Assembly (NCBI RefSeq): GCF_000428065.1
Contig: NZ_KE386621.1
Span: forward strand, 124,678-188,677
DNA from: Shimazuella kribbensis DSM 45090
GTDB lineage: Bacteria; Bacillota; Bacilli; Thermoactinomycetales; Thermoactinomycetaceae
Direction of reading: 5' to 3'
Length of the DNA: 64,000 bases
In this document: one piece after another, positions 8,366 to 17,043 of the stretch
Numbering within the stretch: position 1 is the stretch's first letter
How the letters are laid out: every line of letters begins with the position of its first letter
Program-made: the position numbers and the translations under genes
Notes under the pieces: generated by a model
What the model saw: the letters and a program-made list of their open reading frames with translations, nothing else
Told to the model about the DNA's origin: nothing
Database searches by the model: none

Positions 8366-9602
8366 CGCTTGTTTTATTTGAAACGGTGTCTAATTGTGAG
8401 GCAGGACCAAAAAATTCATAATGTATATTTTCTTGTTTTATCCCCATTTCCTTAAGAATTTGCTTGATGGAACGCATAAAGGGAATAGGCCCACAGAAAT
8501 AAATCTCTGCTTCTTGTTTGGACAATATTTGGCTTAACCAAGGTAGATCAAGAAATCCTTCTTTGTCGAAGTTTCTTTGTTCCAGATCTGCTTTTGTCGG
8601 TTTTTCATAACAGGTATAAGAAGTGACGTGAGGATAATTTTTCGTTAATTTTTGTACATATTCCCGCATTGCATGGTATTCGCTATTCATCGTAGCATGA
8701 ATGGTTGTAATCGATCGTTTCGTATTTTCTTCTATTAATGTGTTTAGCATACTCATTAATGGAGTAAATCCAACTCCACCACTTATAAATACAACAGGTG
8801 TATCTTTCGATTTATTAAGATAAAAATCACCAGCAGGGGCACTTATCATTACCTTGTCTCCTTCTTGCATTTGATGATGCAAGTAAGAAGATACATATCC
8901 TGCTGGATATGTGCCATGTGCATCTTCTCGTTTTACAGAGATACGATAATAATCTTCTCTTGGTGCATCTGATAAACTATATTGACGGATTTGTTCCACA
9001 TTGAGCTCCTCAATAGGAACTTTTAAACTAATGTATTGTCCAGGTTTAAATGAAGCTAATGAATTTCCATCTGTTGGGTATAAGTAAAAAGAGGTAACTA
9101 CTTTGCTTTCTGGAACCTTTCTCTTGATGACAAATTCTCTCCAACCTTCCCATCCTCCATTTTGGGTTTGAGCTTGTTGGTAAAGATTTTCTTCTTGAGA
9201 GATAAAAATAGAAGCTAAAACGCCATATGCATCTTCCCAAGCTTTCATAATCTCGTCTGATGCAAGATCGCCCAATACATCTTTTATTGCTATAAGTAAA
9301 TATTTTCCTACTACAGGATAGTGCTCTGCTTTTACTCCGAGACTGCGATGTTTTTGAAAAACGCGCTGCAAGGCAGGTAATAAAGAAGGAAGTTGATCAA
9401 TATGAGCAGCAGCTTGATAAACGGCATTTGCCAGTGCTCTCTGTTGTTCTTTCTTATGTTGATGTACGATATTAAAAATATGATATAGTTCTGGATGATC
9501 ATGAAATAGGAGTTCATAAAATCGGCTCGTGATTTGTTCACCATATTGTTCTAAAACAGGTACAGTTGATTGAATGACCTTTATTGTTTTTTTGTCTAAC
9601 AT
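8349..9602 (-). CDS. hmp: Flavohaemoprotein, nitric oxide dioxygenase
   Basis: The 417-residue protein has an N-terminal globin domain (residues 1 to about 140, with the HxxxxGVKAEHYPVVG region around the proximal haem histidine). A ferredoxin-reductase-type FAD domain follows (RQYSLSD near 205), then an NAD domain (ISGGVGFTPLMSML near 273 and FCGPIPFM near 378). Flavohaemoglobins convert NO and O2 to nitrate using NAD(P)H and protect against nitrosative stress in the cytoplasm. Length and domain order match the family. The gene is divergent from a short Crp/Fnr-type regulator, and a perfect FNR-like palindrome lies between them, suggesting oxygen- or NO-responsive control. Confidence 0.95.
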   Translation of the reverse strand: MLDKKTIKVIQSTVPVLEQYGEQITSRFYELLFHDHPELYHIFNIVHQHKKEQQRALANAVYQAAAHIDQLPSLLPALQRVFQKHRSLGVKAEHYPVVGKYLLIAIKDVLGDLASDEIMKAWEDAYGVLASIFISQEENLYQQAQTQNGGWEGWREFVIKRKVPESKVVTSFYLYPTDGNSLASFKPGQYISLKVPIEELNVEQIRQYSLSDAPREDYYRISVKREDAHGTYPAGYVSSYLHHQMQEGDKVMISAPAGDFYLNKSKDTPVVFISGGVGFTPLMSMLNTLIEENTKRSITTIHATMNSEYHAMREYVQKLTKNYPHVTSYTCYEKPTKADLEQRNFDKEGFLDLPWLSQILSKQEAEIYFCGPIPFMRSIKQILKEMGIKQENIHYEFFGPASQLDTVSNKTSEKQPS

Positions 9603-9678
9603 GAGGACTCCTCCTGATCGATTTGATAACTGTATAGTTGTTTCACTTGAAATACTACTCTTATTTAAAATAGCAGTC

Positions 9679-9694
9679 TGTGATTTTTATCACA
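9679..9694. promoter_or_regulatory. Perfect FNR/CRP-type operator
   Basis: TGTGATTTTTATCACA is an exact TGTGA-N6-TCACA palindrome, the known Bacillus FNR box form. It is 29 bp before the Crp/Fnr-type gene at 9723 and 77 bp before the hmp start at 9602. The adjacent regulator is the natural candidate to bind it, which is inference. Confidence 0.75.
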
Positions 9695-9722
9695 TAAAAT
9701 ATGTCGAGAAGGTGAACTATTC

Positions 9723-10217
9723 TTGTTGATAAATAAAGGGGAAACCCTCTTTTTACAGGGTGATATGGGTGATTTATATCATTTGAAAACCGGATTATTA
9801 AAAGTGATCCGCACCCAATCTAATGGAGATTGTGTGCTTCTGAACTTGCTAGTGCCAGGTGAAATATTCCCTCATCACTCCTTGATCAGCCCAAAAGAAT
9901 ACCATGGAACAGTCATAGCTCTATTACCTAGTGAAGTAGAGAGAATCCCTATTCATGACTGGTATCAGTCACTAATAGATAAACCAGAAAAAAACAAAGA
10001 AGTAGCAGCTATTCTACAAGATAATTTAAGAAAAATGCAGAAAAGAATTGAAATGACAACACTGCCTTCGAAAAAACGAATTCCATTTTTTCGTGATTGG
10101 ATATCCATGTATGGTAAAAATTACGAAATGGAAGAAATTCTAACACAAGAAGAGATTGGACAATTTTTGGGTATGAGTAGAGAAACAGTAAATAGGCATA
10201 TGCGTAGAGAATCGTAG
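9723..10217 (+). CDS. Crp/Fnr-family transcriptional regulator, short form
   Basis: The 164-residue protein has a cupin-like sensor segment (GETLFLQGDMGDLYHLKTG) and a C-terminal helix-turn-helix (LTQEEIGQFLGMSRETVNRHMR) typical of Crp/Fnr regulators. It is shorter than the usual 210-240 residues: the N-terminal lead-in is missing and the sensor-to-HTH linker is compressed. Cysteine ligands for an N-terminal Fe-S cluster are not seen. The TTG start at 9723 (or the TTG at 9726) follows AGAAGGTGAAC. Divergence from hmp and the shared palindrome argue that it controls hmp and itself. It could be a truncated but functional one-component regulator. Confidence 0.8.
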   Translation: MLINKGETLFLQGDMGDLYHLKTGLLKVIRTQSNGDCVLLNLLVPGEIFPHHSLISPKEYHGTVIALLPSEVERIPIHDWYQSLIDKPEKNKEVAAILQDNLRKMQKRIEMTTLPSKKRIPFFRDWISMYGKNYEMEEILTQEEIGQFLGMSRETVNRHMRRES

Positions 10218-10339
10218 AGAAAGGTGCAGAATGTATATTTCTATCCTGTTTTAGACTTGTTTAGGGATGACAGCATGGATTTCCTATGATATAGTGAATT
10301 TCTTTAAGATTGATCGTACGTTTGAAATCCGATGACTAC

Positions 10340-10380
10340 CACAACCATGAACCTAATCAGGAATAATGGTTGTGTTTTTT
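10340..10380 (+). terminator. Terminator upstream of helD
   Basis: CACAACCAT and ATGGTTGTG arms (10340-10348 and 10366-10374) are followed by TTTTTT. It ends the transcript of the Crp/Fnr-type gene, 120 bp after its stop. Confidence 0.75.
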
Positions 10381-10413
10381 GTGTTGTAGATGGAGTAAAC
10401 CGCAAATGAAAGG

Positions 10414-12513
10414 ATGGGGCTATTTGTGGAACCGATGCTATACGAAAGTGAAAAATTGAAAAGCATATTAGCAAAAATGGAAAACATTCGAGATGCACTT
10501 CTAAAAATACCTCGATACTATGGAAAAGATTTGGTTGAACAGTTATTGGATGATCAGCGGCAGCAACAGCTTAAAAACATTCAACTTGCTCATTTTGAAC
10601 CGTATTTTGGACGTCTGGACTTTGAGGAACAAGGAGGGAAACCTATTACTCCTTTCTATATTGGCAAAGCGGGAATTCAAGATGAGGATACCAATGAATT
10701 GATCGTAATTGACTGGCGTGCCCCTGTTTCCAGTATGTTCTATTCTTTTACGGGGTCAGATGATTCGATCTCCTATCAGTCTCCAGATGGTGAAGTTACT
10801 GGCAAGATACACCTGAAACGAAATATAGCAATACGCAATCAAGTTTTACAACGCGTGGTAGATAGTTATGTTCGTGGTAATGAGAATATGGGGGTAACGG
10901 ATGAATTTCTTCTGTATCGCCTGAGTGATAGTAAAGATAGTCGTTTACGGGATATCGTCTCTACGATTCAGCAAGAACAAGATTTGATTATCCGTGCAGA
11001 TTATAATCAAGCACTTCTCATTCAGGGTGTGCCAGGTAGTGGAAAAACAACGGTTGCTCTTCACCGACTAGCATATTTGTTGTATCAATACCAAAATAAA
11101 ATCAATCCAGAGAAAATCATCATTTTTGCACCAAATCGGATGTTTTTGGATTACATTTCGGATGTACTGCCAGAGCTAGGTGTAGGAGATATTCAGCAGA
11201 CTACTTTTGAAGACTGGGCACTATCGCTATTAAAAGAGAATGTCCAGCTAAAAGATCGAAAACAGCAATTGGTGAAGTGGTTTGATCCAAAAAGTGATCA
11301 TACTGTATCTAATCCAAAAGGGAACATTACGTTTTTAGAAGCAATAGAGGCAGCTTTGCGTACTTATGAGACGAATTTTTTTCCACATAAAGGTTTTACT
11401 GCATGGGAAAACAAGCATCTTACAGCTAAGGAAATTGCTCACTGGTTTCACCAAGAGTATAAGCATTATCCGCTGATGAAACGTAAAGAGCGGGTAATGG
11501 CGAGAATCAAGCGCTGGATCGAGACGGAACACAAAGATATTCGATCTCGTGATCCGAAAGGATTGTTGAAAAAACAGGCTAATAAACAATTTACAGCCTA
11601 TAAAAAAACTTGGCCAAATGATTCTGAATTGGATTGGTATCGTTCTTTTACCCAAACGACAGATTTATTAGAAAAAGAGCAACAACTCAAAGGAAAAAAT
11701 CGAGAAGTATCTTATGAAGATTTAGCTCCATTGGTCTATATCCATGATCGTTGGTATGGAATAGAGGGTTCCGAGAAATATGATCATGTTGTTATAGATG
11801 AAGCACAAGATTTTTCTCCTTTTCAAGTAGCAGTGCTGCAAAAACATTGCCCAAGCAGGTCGTTTACGATTTTGGGAGATATTCTACAAAACATTTACTC
11901 CTTCCAAGGGATTGGACATTGGGATGATTTTTCAGTTTTATTTGAGGAACAAAAACTACGTTTTCATCAATTGGAACAAAGTTATCGCTCGACGATGGAG
12001 ATCATTCATTTTGCTAATGGTGTATTAGGCTCTTATGCGGACGAAGTGAAACCAGCAGTTCCCGTTTTTCGCAGTGGGGAACCTGTCCAACTCGTGAGGG
12101 TGGGAAAAGAGAGAAAGATCGAATGGATCAAAGAGAAAATAGAACAGTTACAAGCAGACGATATATCTACTATTGCAGTAGTTACAAGAGATGAGGACTC
12201 CTGTACTTATCTTTATGAATCACTTAGAATCGCTGGAATCAAAGTGAATCGAATTGAGTATGATCAAAAGGAGTATGTAGGTGGAATTTCTATCGTTCCG
12301 ATTTATCTAACCAAAGGAATGGAGTTTGATGCGGTTTTTTTACTTGATGTAGAGGAACAGAACTATTTAGATGATCAACACCATGCAAAGTTACTATATG
12401 TTGGGTGTACACGTTCTCTTCATCAATTATTTCTCACTTATGAAGCGGAGCTATCTTCGTTGGTAAAGCGAGTACAACCTACTTTGTACGAAGCAAAAAC
12501 ATATACAAGATAA
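10414..12513 (+). CDS. helD: HelD-like RNA polymerase-recycling ATPase
   Basis: The 699-residue SF1 protein has the HelD hallmarks: FEPYFGRLDF, then VIDWRAPVSSMFY (residues about 105-117), P-loop GVPGSGKTT near 205, Walker B-like VVIDEAQDFSPFQ near 460 and TKGMEFDAVFL and YVGCTRS near the C-terminus. HelD displaces stalled RNA polymerase from DNA in Gram-positive bacteria. The N-terminal arm before the YFGRLDF block is about 60 residues shorter than I expect from B. subtilis HelD, so the secondary-channel coiled coil may be reduced. ATG 10414 overlaps an AAAGGATGGGG signal, and a GTG at 10426 is an alternative. A hairpin follows the stop. Confidence 0.88.
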   Translation: MGLFVEPMLYESEKLKSILAKMENIRDALLKIPRYYGKDLVEQLLDDQRQQQLKNIQLAHFEPYFGRLDFEEQGGKPITPFYIGKAGIQDEDTNELIVIDWRAPVSSMFYSFTGSDDSISYQSPDGEVTGKIHLKRNIAIRNQVLQRVVDSYVRGNENMGVTDEFLLYRLSDSKDSRLRDIVSTIQQEQDLIIRADYNQALLIQGVPGSGKTTVALHRLAYLLYQYQNKINPEKIIIFAPNRMFLDYISDVLPELGVGDIQQTTFEDWALSLLKENVQLKDRKQQLVKWFDPKSDHTVSNPKGNITFLEAIEAALRTYETNFFPHKGFTAWENKHLTAKEIAHWFHQEYKHYPLMKRKERVMARIKRWIETEHKDIRSRDPKGLLKKQANKQFTAYKKTWPNDSELDWYRSFTQTTDLLEKEQQLKGKNREVSYEDLAPLVYIHDRWYGIEGSEKYDHVVIDEAQDFSPFQVAVLQKHCPSRSFTILGDILQNIYSFQGIGHWDDFSVLFEEQKLRFHQLEQSYRSTMEIIHFANGVLGSYADEVKPAVPVFRSGEPVQLVRVGKERKIEWIKEKIEQLQADDISTIAVVTRDEDSCTYLYESLRIAGIKVNRIEYDQKEYVGGISIVPIYLTKGMEFDAVFLLDVEEQNYLDDQHHAKLLYVGCTRSLHQLFLTYEAELSSLVKRVQPTLYEAKTYTR

Positions 12514-12534
12514 AGATAGACTTTATAGAAATGA

Positions 12535-12569
12535 CTGCGCCCTAGAAAGGATTCCTCTCTAGGACGCAG
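12535..12569. terminator. Hairpin between convergent helD and glycosyltransferase genes
   Basis: CTGCGCCCTAGA and TCTAGGACGCAG form a 12-base stem with one mismatch. There is no long T-tract, but its position between convergent stops at 12513 (+) and 12574 (-) fits a terminator. Confidence 0.6.
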
Positions 12570-12573
12570 TGAT

Positions 12574-13800
12574 TCAGCGAGTGATCCACACATCTCGTTT
12601 ACATGTGAGAAGTGCCCAAAGCCAAATCAACCCATTAATACCAACAAAACATGCAGATTTAAACGCAAAAGAGAGGGACACCATACCTCTGGATTTAGCA
12701 GCAAACCCCCATGTCATGGCTGTATCGATCAAGACCATGATTAGGAGTGGAAGTACATAAATCAATGTTAGAAAACCAGCCCCTGTGACCAAGTGCCAGA
12801 CGCAACTTGTTGCTACGAAAAGCAGTAGCATAGGAGTGAAGAGTTCTACTGTCATATCGAACAGCAGATATCCCTTTTTTCTGCTAGACAAAAGACGGTA
12901 GTTTTTGAGCGTGTAAAGGCAGTCTGATCGGAGCCAGCGAACCTGTTGGATGATCAGATCCCGAAATGTTTCTGGAACTTCGGTATTCGCAATCGTCGGT
13001 ACCATGATGGTATGATACCCATCCTTGAGAACTTCCCAAGTCAACGTATTTTCATCACCGGTTGCAGGACCTTGCAGATAGCGATCGTAGACCTTTTGGA
13101 TCGTGGACCACTTCCACATGCCACAAGCACCATTGATGACCTTTACCATATCATGCTGACTCTCAGCCGCTTTACTCTTGAGGAAAGTCTGTCTGTATTC
13201 CTCACCCAGATATTTCGTGATCCAAGAAGCATGGAGGTTGGCTACGCCGAGTTGTGCAGAAACGGCACCTACATGGTCATCACTATGAGCATCAGCGAGT
13301 CGCTGTACCAAGAAAGGATCATCAAGGTAGGTGTCAGCGTCAAGAAAAAGAATGAGATCATCCTCTTTCCAATTCTGATGCTGTTCCAACGCGGTTTGCT
13401 GTGCTTTCTTTTTTCCATTGGTGCCAGCAACTCGTTTTTTCGGGATCAACTTCCAGTTGGGTCGATCTACGATTTTCTGGTAGTATTTTTCCTCGAGTTC
13501 TTCGAAGTTAGGTGACCCATCGTCTACCACATATACAGTCAATTTTCCTGCGTATACTTGGCTTACGATGGATTGCAGACACTTTAGATGAACTCTCTTG
13601 TAGCAGCAAACAATCACTACCACATTTTTCTTTGTCTTGTGAGAGTTCATCGTGGCAAGATTATCTAGCCACCTATTGGCGTAAGAAACGCGCAACAGAC
13701 TTCTGACTGCTCTGGGCAACACATAGAGCAGGGAGATGATTATCCCTAGCGCATGTATTTCAAACACAAAAACCCCAAACTCTTCATCCCAAAACCGCAT
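12574..13800 (-). CDS. GT2 family processive glycosyltransferase, membrane protein
   Basis: The 408-residue protein starts with a membrane segment (residues about 12-32), followed by a GT-A domain. This has the nucleotide-binding VVDDGSP (near 92), LDADTYLDD (near 150), the acceptor GDENTLTWE (near 245) and QQVRW (near 285). Three or four C-terminal membrane helices follow. The D, DxD, D, QxxRW set is that of hyaluronan/cellulose/chitin-synthase-like enzymes that polymerise and extrude a polysaccharide. No other polysaccharide genes adjoin, so the product is unknown. Codon use is slightly richer in G+C than the neighbours. Confidence 0.85.
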   Translation of the reverse strand: MRFWDEEFGVFVFEIHALGIIISLLYVLPRAVRSLLRVSYANRWLDNLATMNSHKTKKNVVVIVCCYKRVHLKCLQSIVSQVYAGKLTVYVVDDGSPNFEELEEKYYQKIVDRPNWKLIPKKRVAGTNGKKKAQQTALEQHQNWKEDDLILFLDADTYLDDPFLVQRLADAHSDDHVGAVSAQLGVANLHASWITKYLGEEYRQTFLKSKAAESQHDMVKVINGACGMWKWSTIQKVYDRYLQGPATGDENTLTWEVLKDGYHTIMVPTIANTEVPETFRDLIIQQVRWLRSDCLYTLKNYRLLSSRKKGYLLFDMTVELFTPMLLLFVATSCVWHLVTGAGFLTLIYVLPLLIMVLIDTAMTWGFAAKSRGMVSLSFAFKSACFVGINGLIWLWALLTCKRDVWITR

Positions 13801-14011
13801 GGGATTATGTTGGAAATGGACAATATACTATATCATATGCAGGGGAGAAAAACCTACTGATAGGAAATTTTTCTTTCTATTTTTGAAATGAAATGGTTTG
13901 TGGGAATACGAGGGAAAAGTGTAGTGTAAGGAGGATATGGTGATCTGCGAGACTGATGACTCAACCCCGCAGACTTTCTCACCCACAAAACTATAAATGA
14001 TGAAAAGTTAT
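13801..14011. other. Intergenic region with one compound stem-loop
   Basis: The 211-base gap between the GT2 start and the CAP-protein stop contains a compound stem at 13939-13983, with outer arms GGTGA/TCACC and inner arms TCTGCG/CGCAGA. There is no T-tract, and I see no recognised RNA family in it. The rest is A/T-rich and holds the presumed promoter of the glycosyltransferase gene. Confidence 0.35.
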
Positions 14012-14734
14012 TTACCCCGTAAACAACTGAGTCCAATAATTTCCATAACTACCGCCCGATACATAGCCGACCCCGATTTTACTATAAGCTGGATTTAATA
14101 TATTTTTTCGGTGTCCTTCGCTATTCATCCAGCCATTGACCACTGCCGATGCAGAAGGATAACCAGCAGCTAAATTTTCTCCCGCTGTTCGATAGGAAAC
14201 CCCAAAATGTTTCAACATATCAAAAGGAGATCCATATGTAGGAGATTGGTGTGAAAAATAGTTTTTATCTTTCATATCTTGCGATTTGGTGCGTGCTATT
14301 TTACATAGTTTGTCATCTATTACCAGTGGTTGTAATCCTTTTTTGGAGCGTTCTATGTTGACCAATCGGACGACTTCTCGTTCCATTGCTAATATATCAG
14401 AGTTACTAGAGGCTGACTCAGAGGAATGGTTAGGTGCCGCAGGGCTTTGAGTTGGTTTTGATTCAATTGATTCTTCTTGTTTTTGCGCAATTGGTTTGGA
14501 TTTCTGCGTTTGTTTACTAGTTGTATTCTTTTTAGAGGTATTTGAATTTTTTGTAGAAGGAGTAGTCTTTTTAGTAACCTTTACTTTTTTTGATAGATTG
14601 GTTACGGAGATCTTTGTAGTAATGGCTGTAACGGTAGCTTTTCTACCTTGAGTTGCTTCTGTCGCATGCTCTCCAGTTGGTTTCACAAAACCAAAAAGAA
14701 GAAGTGGGAGTATTACAAAATACACTATTCGCAT
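14012..14734 (-). CDS. Secreted CAP-domain (SCP/YkwD-like) protein
   Basis: The 240-residue protein has an N-terminal signal segment (VYFVILPLLLFGFV), then a Thr/Ser/Lys/Gln-rich linker (residues about 25-115). A C-terminal CAP domain contains NIERSKKGLQPL, MKDKNYFSHQSP, AGENLAAGY, SEGHRKNILNPAYSKIGVG and the final YWTQLF. Bacillus YkwD-like proteins of this type are exported and often spore- or envelope-associated. The expected His and Glu residues of the CAP cleft (FSHQ, GEN, GHRKN) are present. It is transcribed in the same direction as the upstream HExxH membrane-protein gene but separated from it by a terminator. Confidence 0.9.
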   Translation of the reverse strand: MRIVYFVILPLLLFGFVKPTGEHATEATQGRKATVTAITTKISVTNLSKKVKVTKKTTPSTKNSNTSKKNTTSKQTQKSKPIAQKQEESIESKPTQSPAAPNHSSESASSNSDILAMEREVVRLVNIERSKKGLQPLVIDDKLCKIARTKSQDMKDKNYFSHQSPTYGSPFDMLKHFGVSYRTAGENLAAGYPSASAVVNGWMNSEGHRKNILNPAYSKIGVGYVSGGSYGNYWTQLFTG

Positions 14735-14836
14735 GAAATCCCTCTTTTCGATATATAGTGTTTTCTATTATAAATGATTTTCTTTCATTTGAATTTGCTA
14801 ATAATAGGAAAAAGTCTTTATGGATGGTACATAACA

Positions 14837-14868
14837 AAAAAAGAGCATATATATAATCGCTCTTTTTT
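14837..14868. terminator. Terminator after the HExxH membrane-protein gene
   Basis: AAAAAAGAGC and GCTCTTTTTT form a 10-bp stem between the minus-strand stop at 14883 and the CAP-protein start, with A/T tails on both sides. Confidence 0.8.
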
Positions 14869-14882
14869 ATAAAAAAATATAG

Positions 14883-15707
14883 TTACCGTTTGATCTTATA
14901 TAATAGAAAACTAAGTACAAGAGAAATAAGTGAAAATAATACTGACAAACTAGAAAAAGCTAATAAATAAGCGTTAAAATCTAAAAAATGCTTGATCATT
15001 TGATTTGTATCCACATTGACTAGACCAGCTACTAGATTATAGAGGATAAGAACATAAAAAATCGTTAATAGCCCCTGATACGAACTTTCTATGTCGGGTT
15101 TGCTAAGTGCAATATGGGACGAAATACTGATAGCTAGGATTACAAATATCCAAAAAGTAGGTTCAGCAAAGTTTCCCGATGTAAAAAGACTCTTGCTCAT
15201 AGCAAGCACAGCTTCTGCAAGTGTTTGCAGCATATGCATATCTAACTTTTGCCCAGTAGAAGTACTTTGCTGAATTTGTGCTTGCAAAGTAGAAAAAGAT
15301 TGAGGTACAAGCAAATACATTGCCAAAATAATGGAACCTATTCCACTAATAATCGGGCCAATTCCAATGAAGAAATTCCCGATTCGTTGGTAGAGGCTGT
15401 TTGGATTATATTGATGCTCTACATATCCCAAAACTCCATTTTTATCGTCTGTTTGCAAAAGCTTTACTGATTTAACCTTATGCCTCCAAATAATGCATTG
15501 GATCAAGTGTCCAATCTCGTGGATAGGAGTACCAATCCATGCAGTTATCAATATTCCTTTTTTCCCAAATGTACGAGTGAGGTAAATTTGGGATTGTTTT
15601 TCCATGATTCCCAATAACATTCCAATCACAATGATTATTCCAACCATGTAAACCAATTGGACCATACTGATAACAAAAGCATCCCAAATATATGTGATGA
15701 AAGCCAT
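14883..15707 (-). CDS. Polytopic membrane protein with HEIGH zinc-site motif (M50-like)
   Basis: The 274-residue protein has about six membrane segments. GTPIHEIGHLIQCIIW (near residues 58-73) carries an HExxH metal-binding motif within a hydrophobic segment. A following FFIGIGPIISGIG segment resembles the second conserved core of site-2-type proteases. This suggests a membrane-embedded zinc metalloprotease or a related non-proteolytic family, with the active site facing the membrane. The usual third ligand NPDG/LDG motif is not obvious, so catalysis is uncertain. The gene is single, ends at a terminator and has the IS200/IS605 element immediately upstream. Confidence 0.7.
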   Translation of the reverse strand: MAFITYIWDAFVISMVQLVYMVGIIIVIGMLLGIMEKQSQIYLTRTFGKKGILITAWIGTPIHEIGHLIQCIIWRHKVKSVKLLQTDDKNGVLGYVEHQYNPNSLYQRIGNFFIGIGPIISGIGSIILAMYLLVPQSFSTLQAQIQQSTSTGQKLDMHMLQTLAEAVLAMSKSLFTSGNFAEPTFWIFVILAISISSHIALSKPDIESSYQGLLTIFYVLILYNLVAGLVNVDTNQMIKHFLDFNAYLLAFSSLSVLFSLISLVLSFLLYKIKR

Positions 15708-15789
15708 TTATAAAGGTGTCCTCTCTTGTTATTTGTAATAAACGTTGTTGAGTTGATTTTACCTCATTTGAAATGGACAATCGCGTCAA

Positions 15790-15940
15790 CAACCCACCAC
15801 CTACGCTGACGCTAAGAGGTGGGGGCTTGTATCTGTCCAGTCATGCGAGCGATTCTGAGAATCTCTGACCTTAGCGTGACGATACATCCGGGCAGGCTGA
15901 CAGCTACCCATCCAACATCAGTCATGCTGATGTTGTCACT
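15790..15940 (-). ncRNA. Presumed omega-RNA scaffold of the intact TnpB element
   Basis: The segment downstream of tnpB on the minus strand contains several stem-loops, including ACAACATCAG/CTGATGTTGT-type arms and a CCCACCTC/GGTGGTGGG-type terminal stem, and ends at the TTGAC boundary. Position and structure match known omega-RNAs. The exact 5' end cannot be read from sequence. Confidence 0.5.
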
Positions 15941-17043
15941 GCAACAAGGTACTCCATTCCCTTTCGATGCAGATTCATCGCTCCGATCCGATCATCATTG
16001 GAGATATACCCACAAGTTTTGCAGTGGAAGATATGTTTTTTCTTGTTTCTGTTCGCCTTTTCTGTGTGTCCACACTTTGGACAGGTCTGAGAGGTATAGG
16101 CAGGGTCCACAGCAATCACGGTAGATTGATTCCTTTTCGCTTTATACTCGATCATCTGGCGAAGTTGGTAGAACGCCCAACCCACGGTGTACCAGCGATC
16201 ACGCTTACGAACCTTCTCTGTAGCAGATCGAATGCCCTCTAATTCTTCCAGCACGATCAAACTATTTTTACCTGCGTGCTCCACGAGTGCCTTAGAGACT
16301 TGATGATTGACATCTGTCATCCAACGGTTTTCTCGTGAGCCAATAGCCCTTAATCGTCTTCGCGCAGAAGGCGTTTGTTTTTGTTGAAGTGACTTTCTCA
16401 CTCGTTTGTATTGTCCACGTTTGTCCTTTCTATGACGACCCTTAAAGAAAGTGGTCGTATCTTGGGAGTTAAAAGTAACAGCCAAGAAATTAAGACCTAC
16501 GTCTACTCCGAGGATATTTTTCACTTCCTTCAGATCGGCATCAGGGATCTCTTTGGTCATGGGAATATGTAAGAAGTATTTCTGTTTCTTATATACTAGC
16601 TTAGCTGTTCCGAATCTCCATGTTCCGTCAAAAAAATGTTCCATTCCTTTCGTCTCGTAAGGGATTTGAACTCGACCTTCTAATGTATTAACAGAAAAGA
16701 TTTTATTGGGTCGAATGGAATAATCTCGATTAAATACGAGATCGTATTCCGGTTTTTTAAACCGGACTAGTGACCAGTTATGATCGTTGGATTTAGCTGA
16801 TTTGTATTTCGCAATGACAGCAATCGCAATACTTTGGGACATTTGAGAGCGAAGAGAATAGTGAGAGCGAAGCGTTTCGTATGTCATGTTGATCAGTTTG
16901 GCTCTCGTTAGAACTTTACTTTGATACACTTGTTCCGATACAAAGTTACATCCTACTTTGACAGCTTGTAATGTTTCTAACAAAAGTTTCTTTTGCTCCT
17001 CATTTGGAGAAATTTTCACTTTTGCTGTAATCGTCAGTTCCAC
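15922..17043 (-). CDS. tnpB: TnpB RNA-guided nuclease (IS605 OrfB family)
   Basis: The 373-residue protein has an intact RuvC-type nuclease: Asp181 in LGVDVGLN, Glu around 266 in VLEELEG, and Asp350/351 in SNDDRIGAMNL. The zinc ribbon is CPKC at 321-324 and CKTC at 341-344. TnpB cleaves DNA guided by an omega-RNA from the element's right end and favours element retention. All catalytic residues are present, so it looks functional. The last codons overlap the presumed omega-RNA scaffold. The length is close to the family norm of about 370-400. Confidence 0.93.
   Translation of the reverse strand: MELTITAKVKISPNEEQKKLLLETLQAVKVGCNFVSEQVYQSKVLTRAKLINMTYETLRSHYSLRSQMSQSIAIAVIAKYKSAKSNDHNWSLVRFKKPEYDLVFNRDYSIRPNKIFSVNTLEGRVQIPYETKGMEHFFDGTWRFGTAKLVYKKQKYFLHIPMTKEIPDADLKEVKNILGVDVGLNFLAVTFNSQDTTTFFKGRHRKDKRGQYKRVRKSLQQKQTPSARRRLRAIGSRENRWMTDVNHQVSKALVEHAGKNSLIVLEELEGIRSATEKVRKRDRWYTVGWAFYQLRQMIEYKAKRNQSTVIAVDPAYTSQTCPKCGHTEKANRNKKKHIFHCKTCGYISNDDRIGAMNLHRKGMEYLVAVTTSA

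Noticed and set aside
12946..13515. 189-codon plus-strand frame inside the GT2 gene
   Set aside because: Antisense of a protein with clear GT2 motifs; the frame has no family features.
13950..13958. CTGATGA string suggesting a hammerhead ribozyme
   Set aside because: No paired GAAA core or three-stem arrangement can be formed around it.
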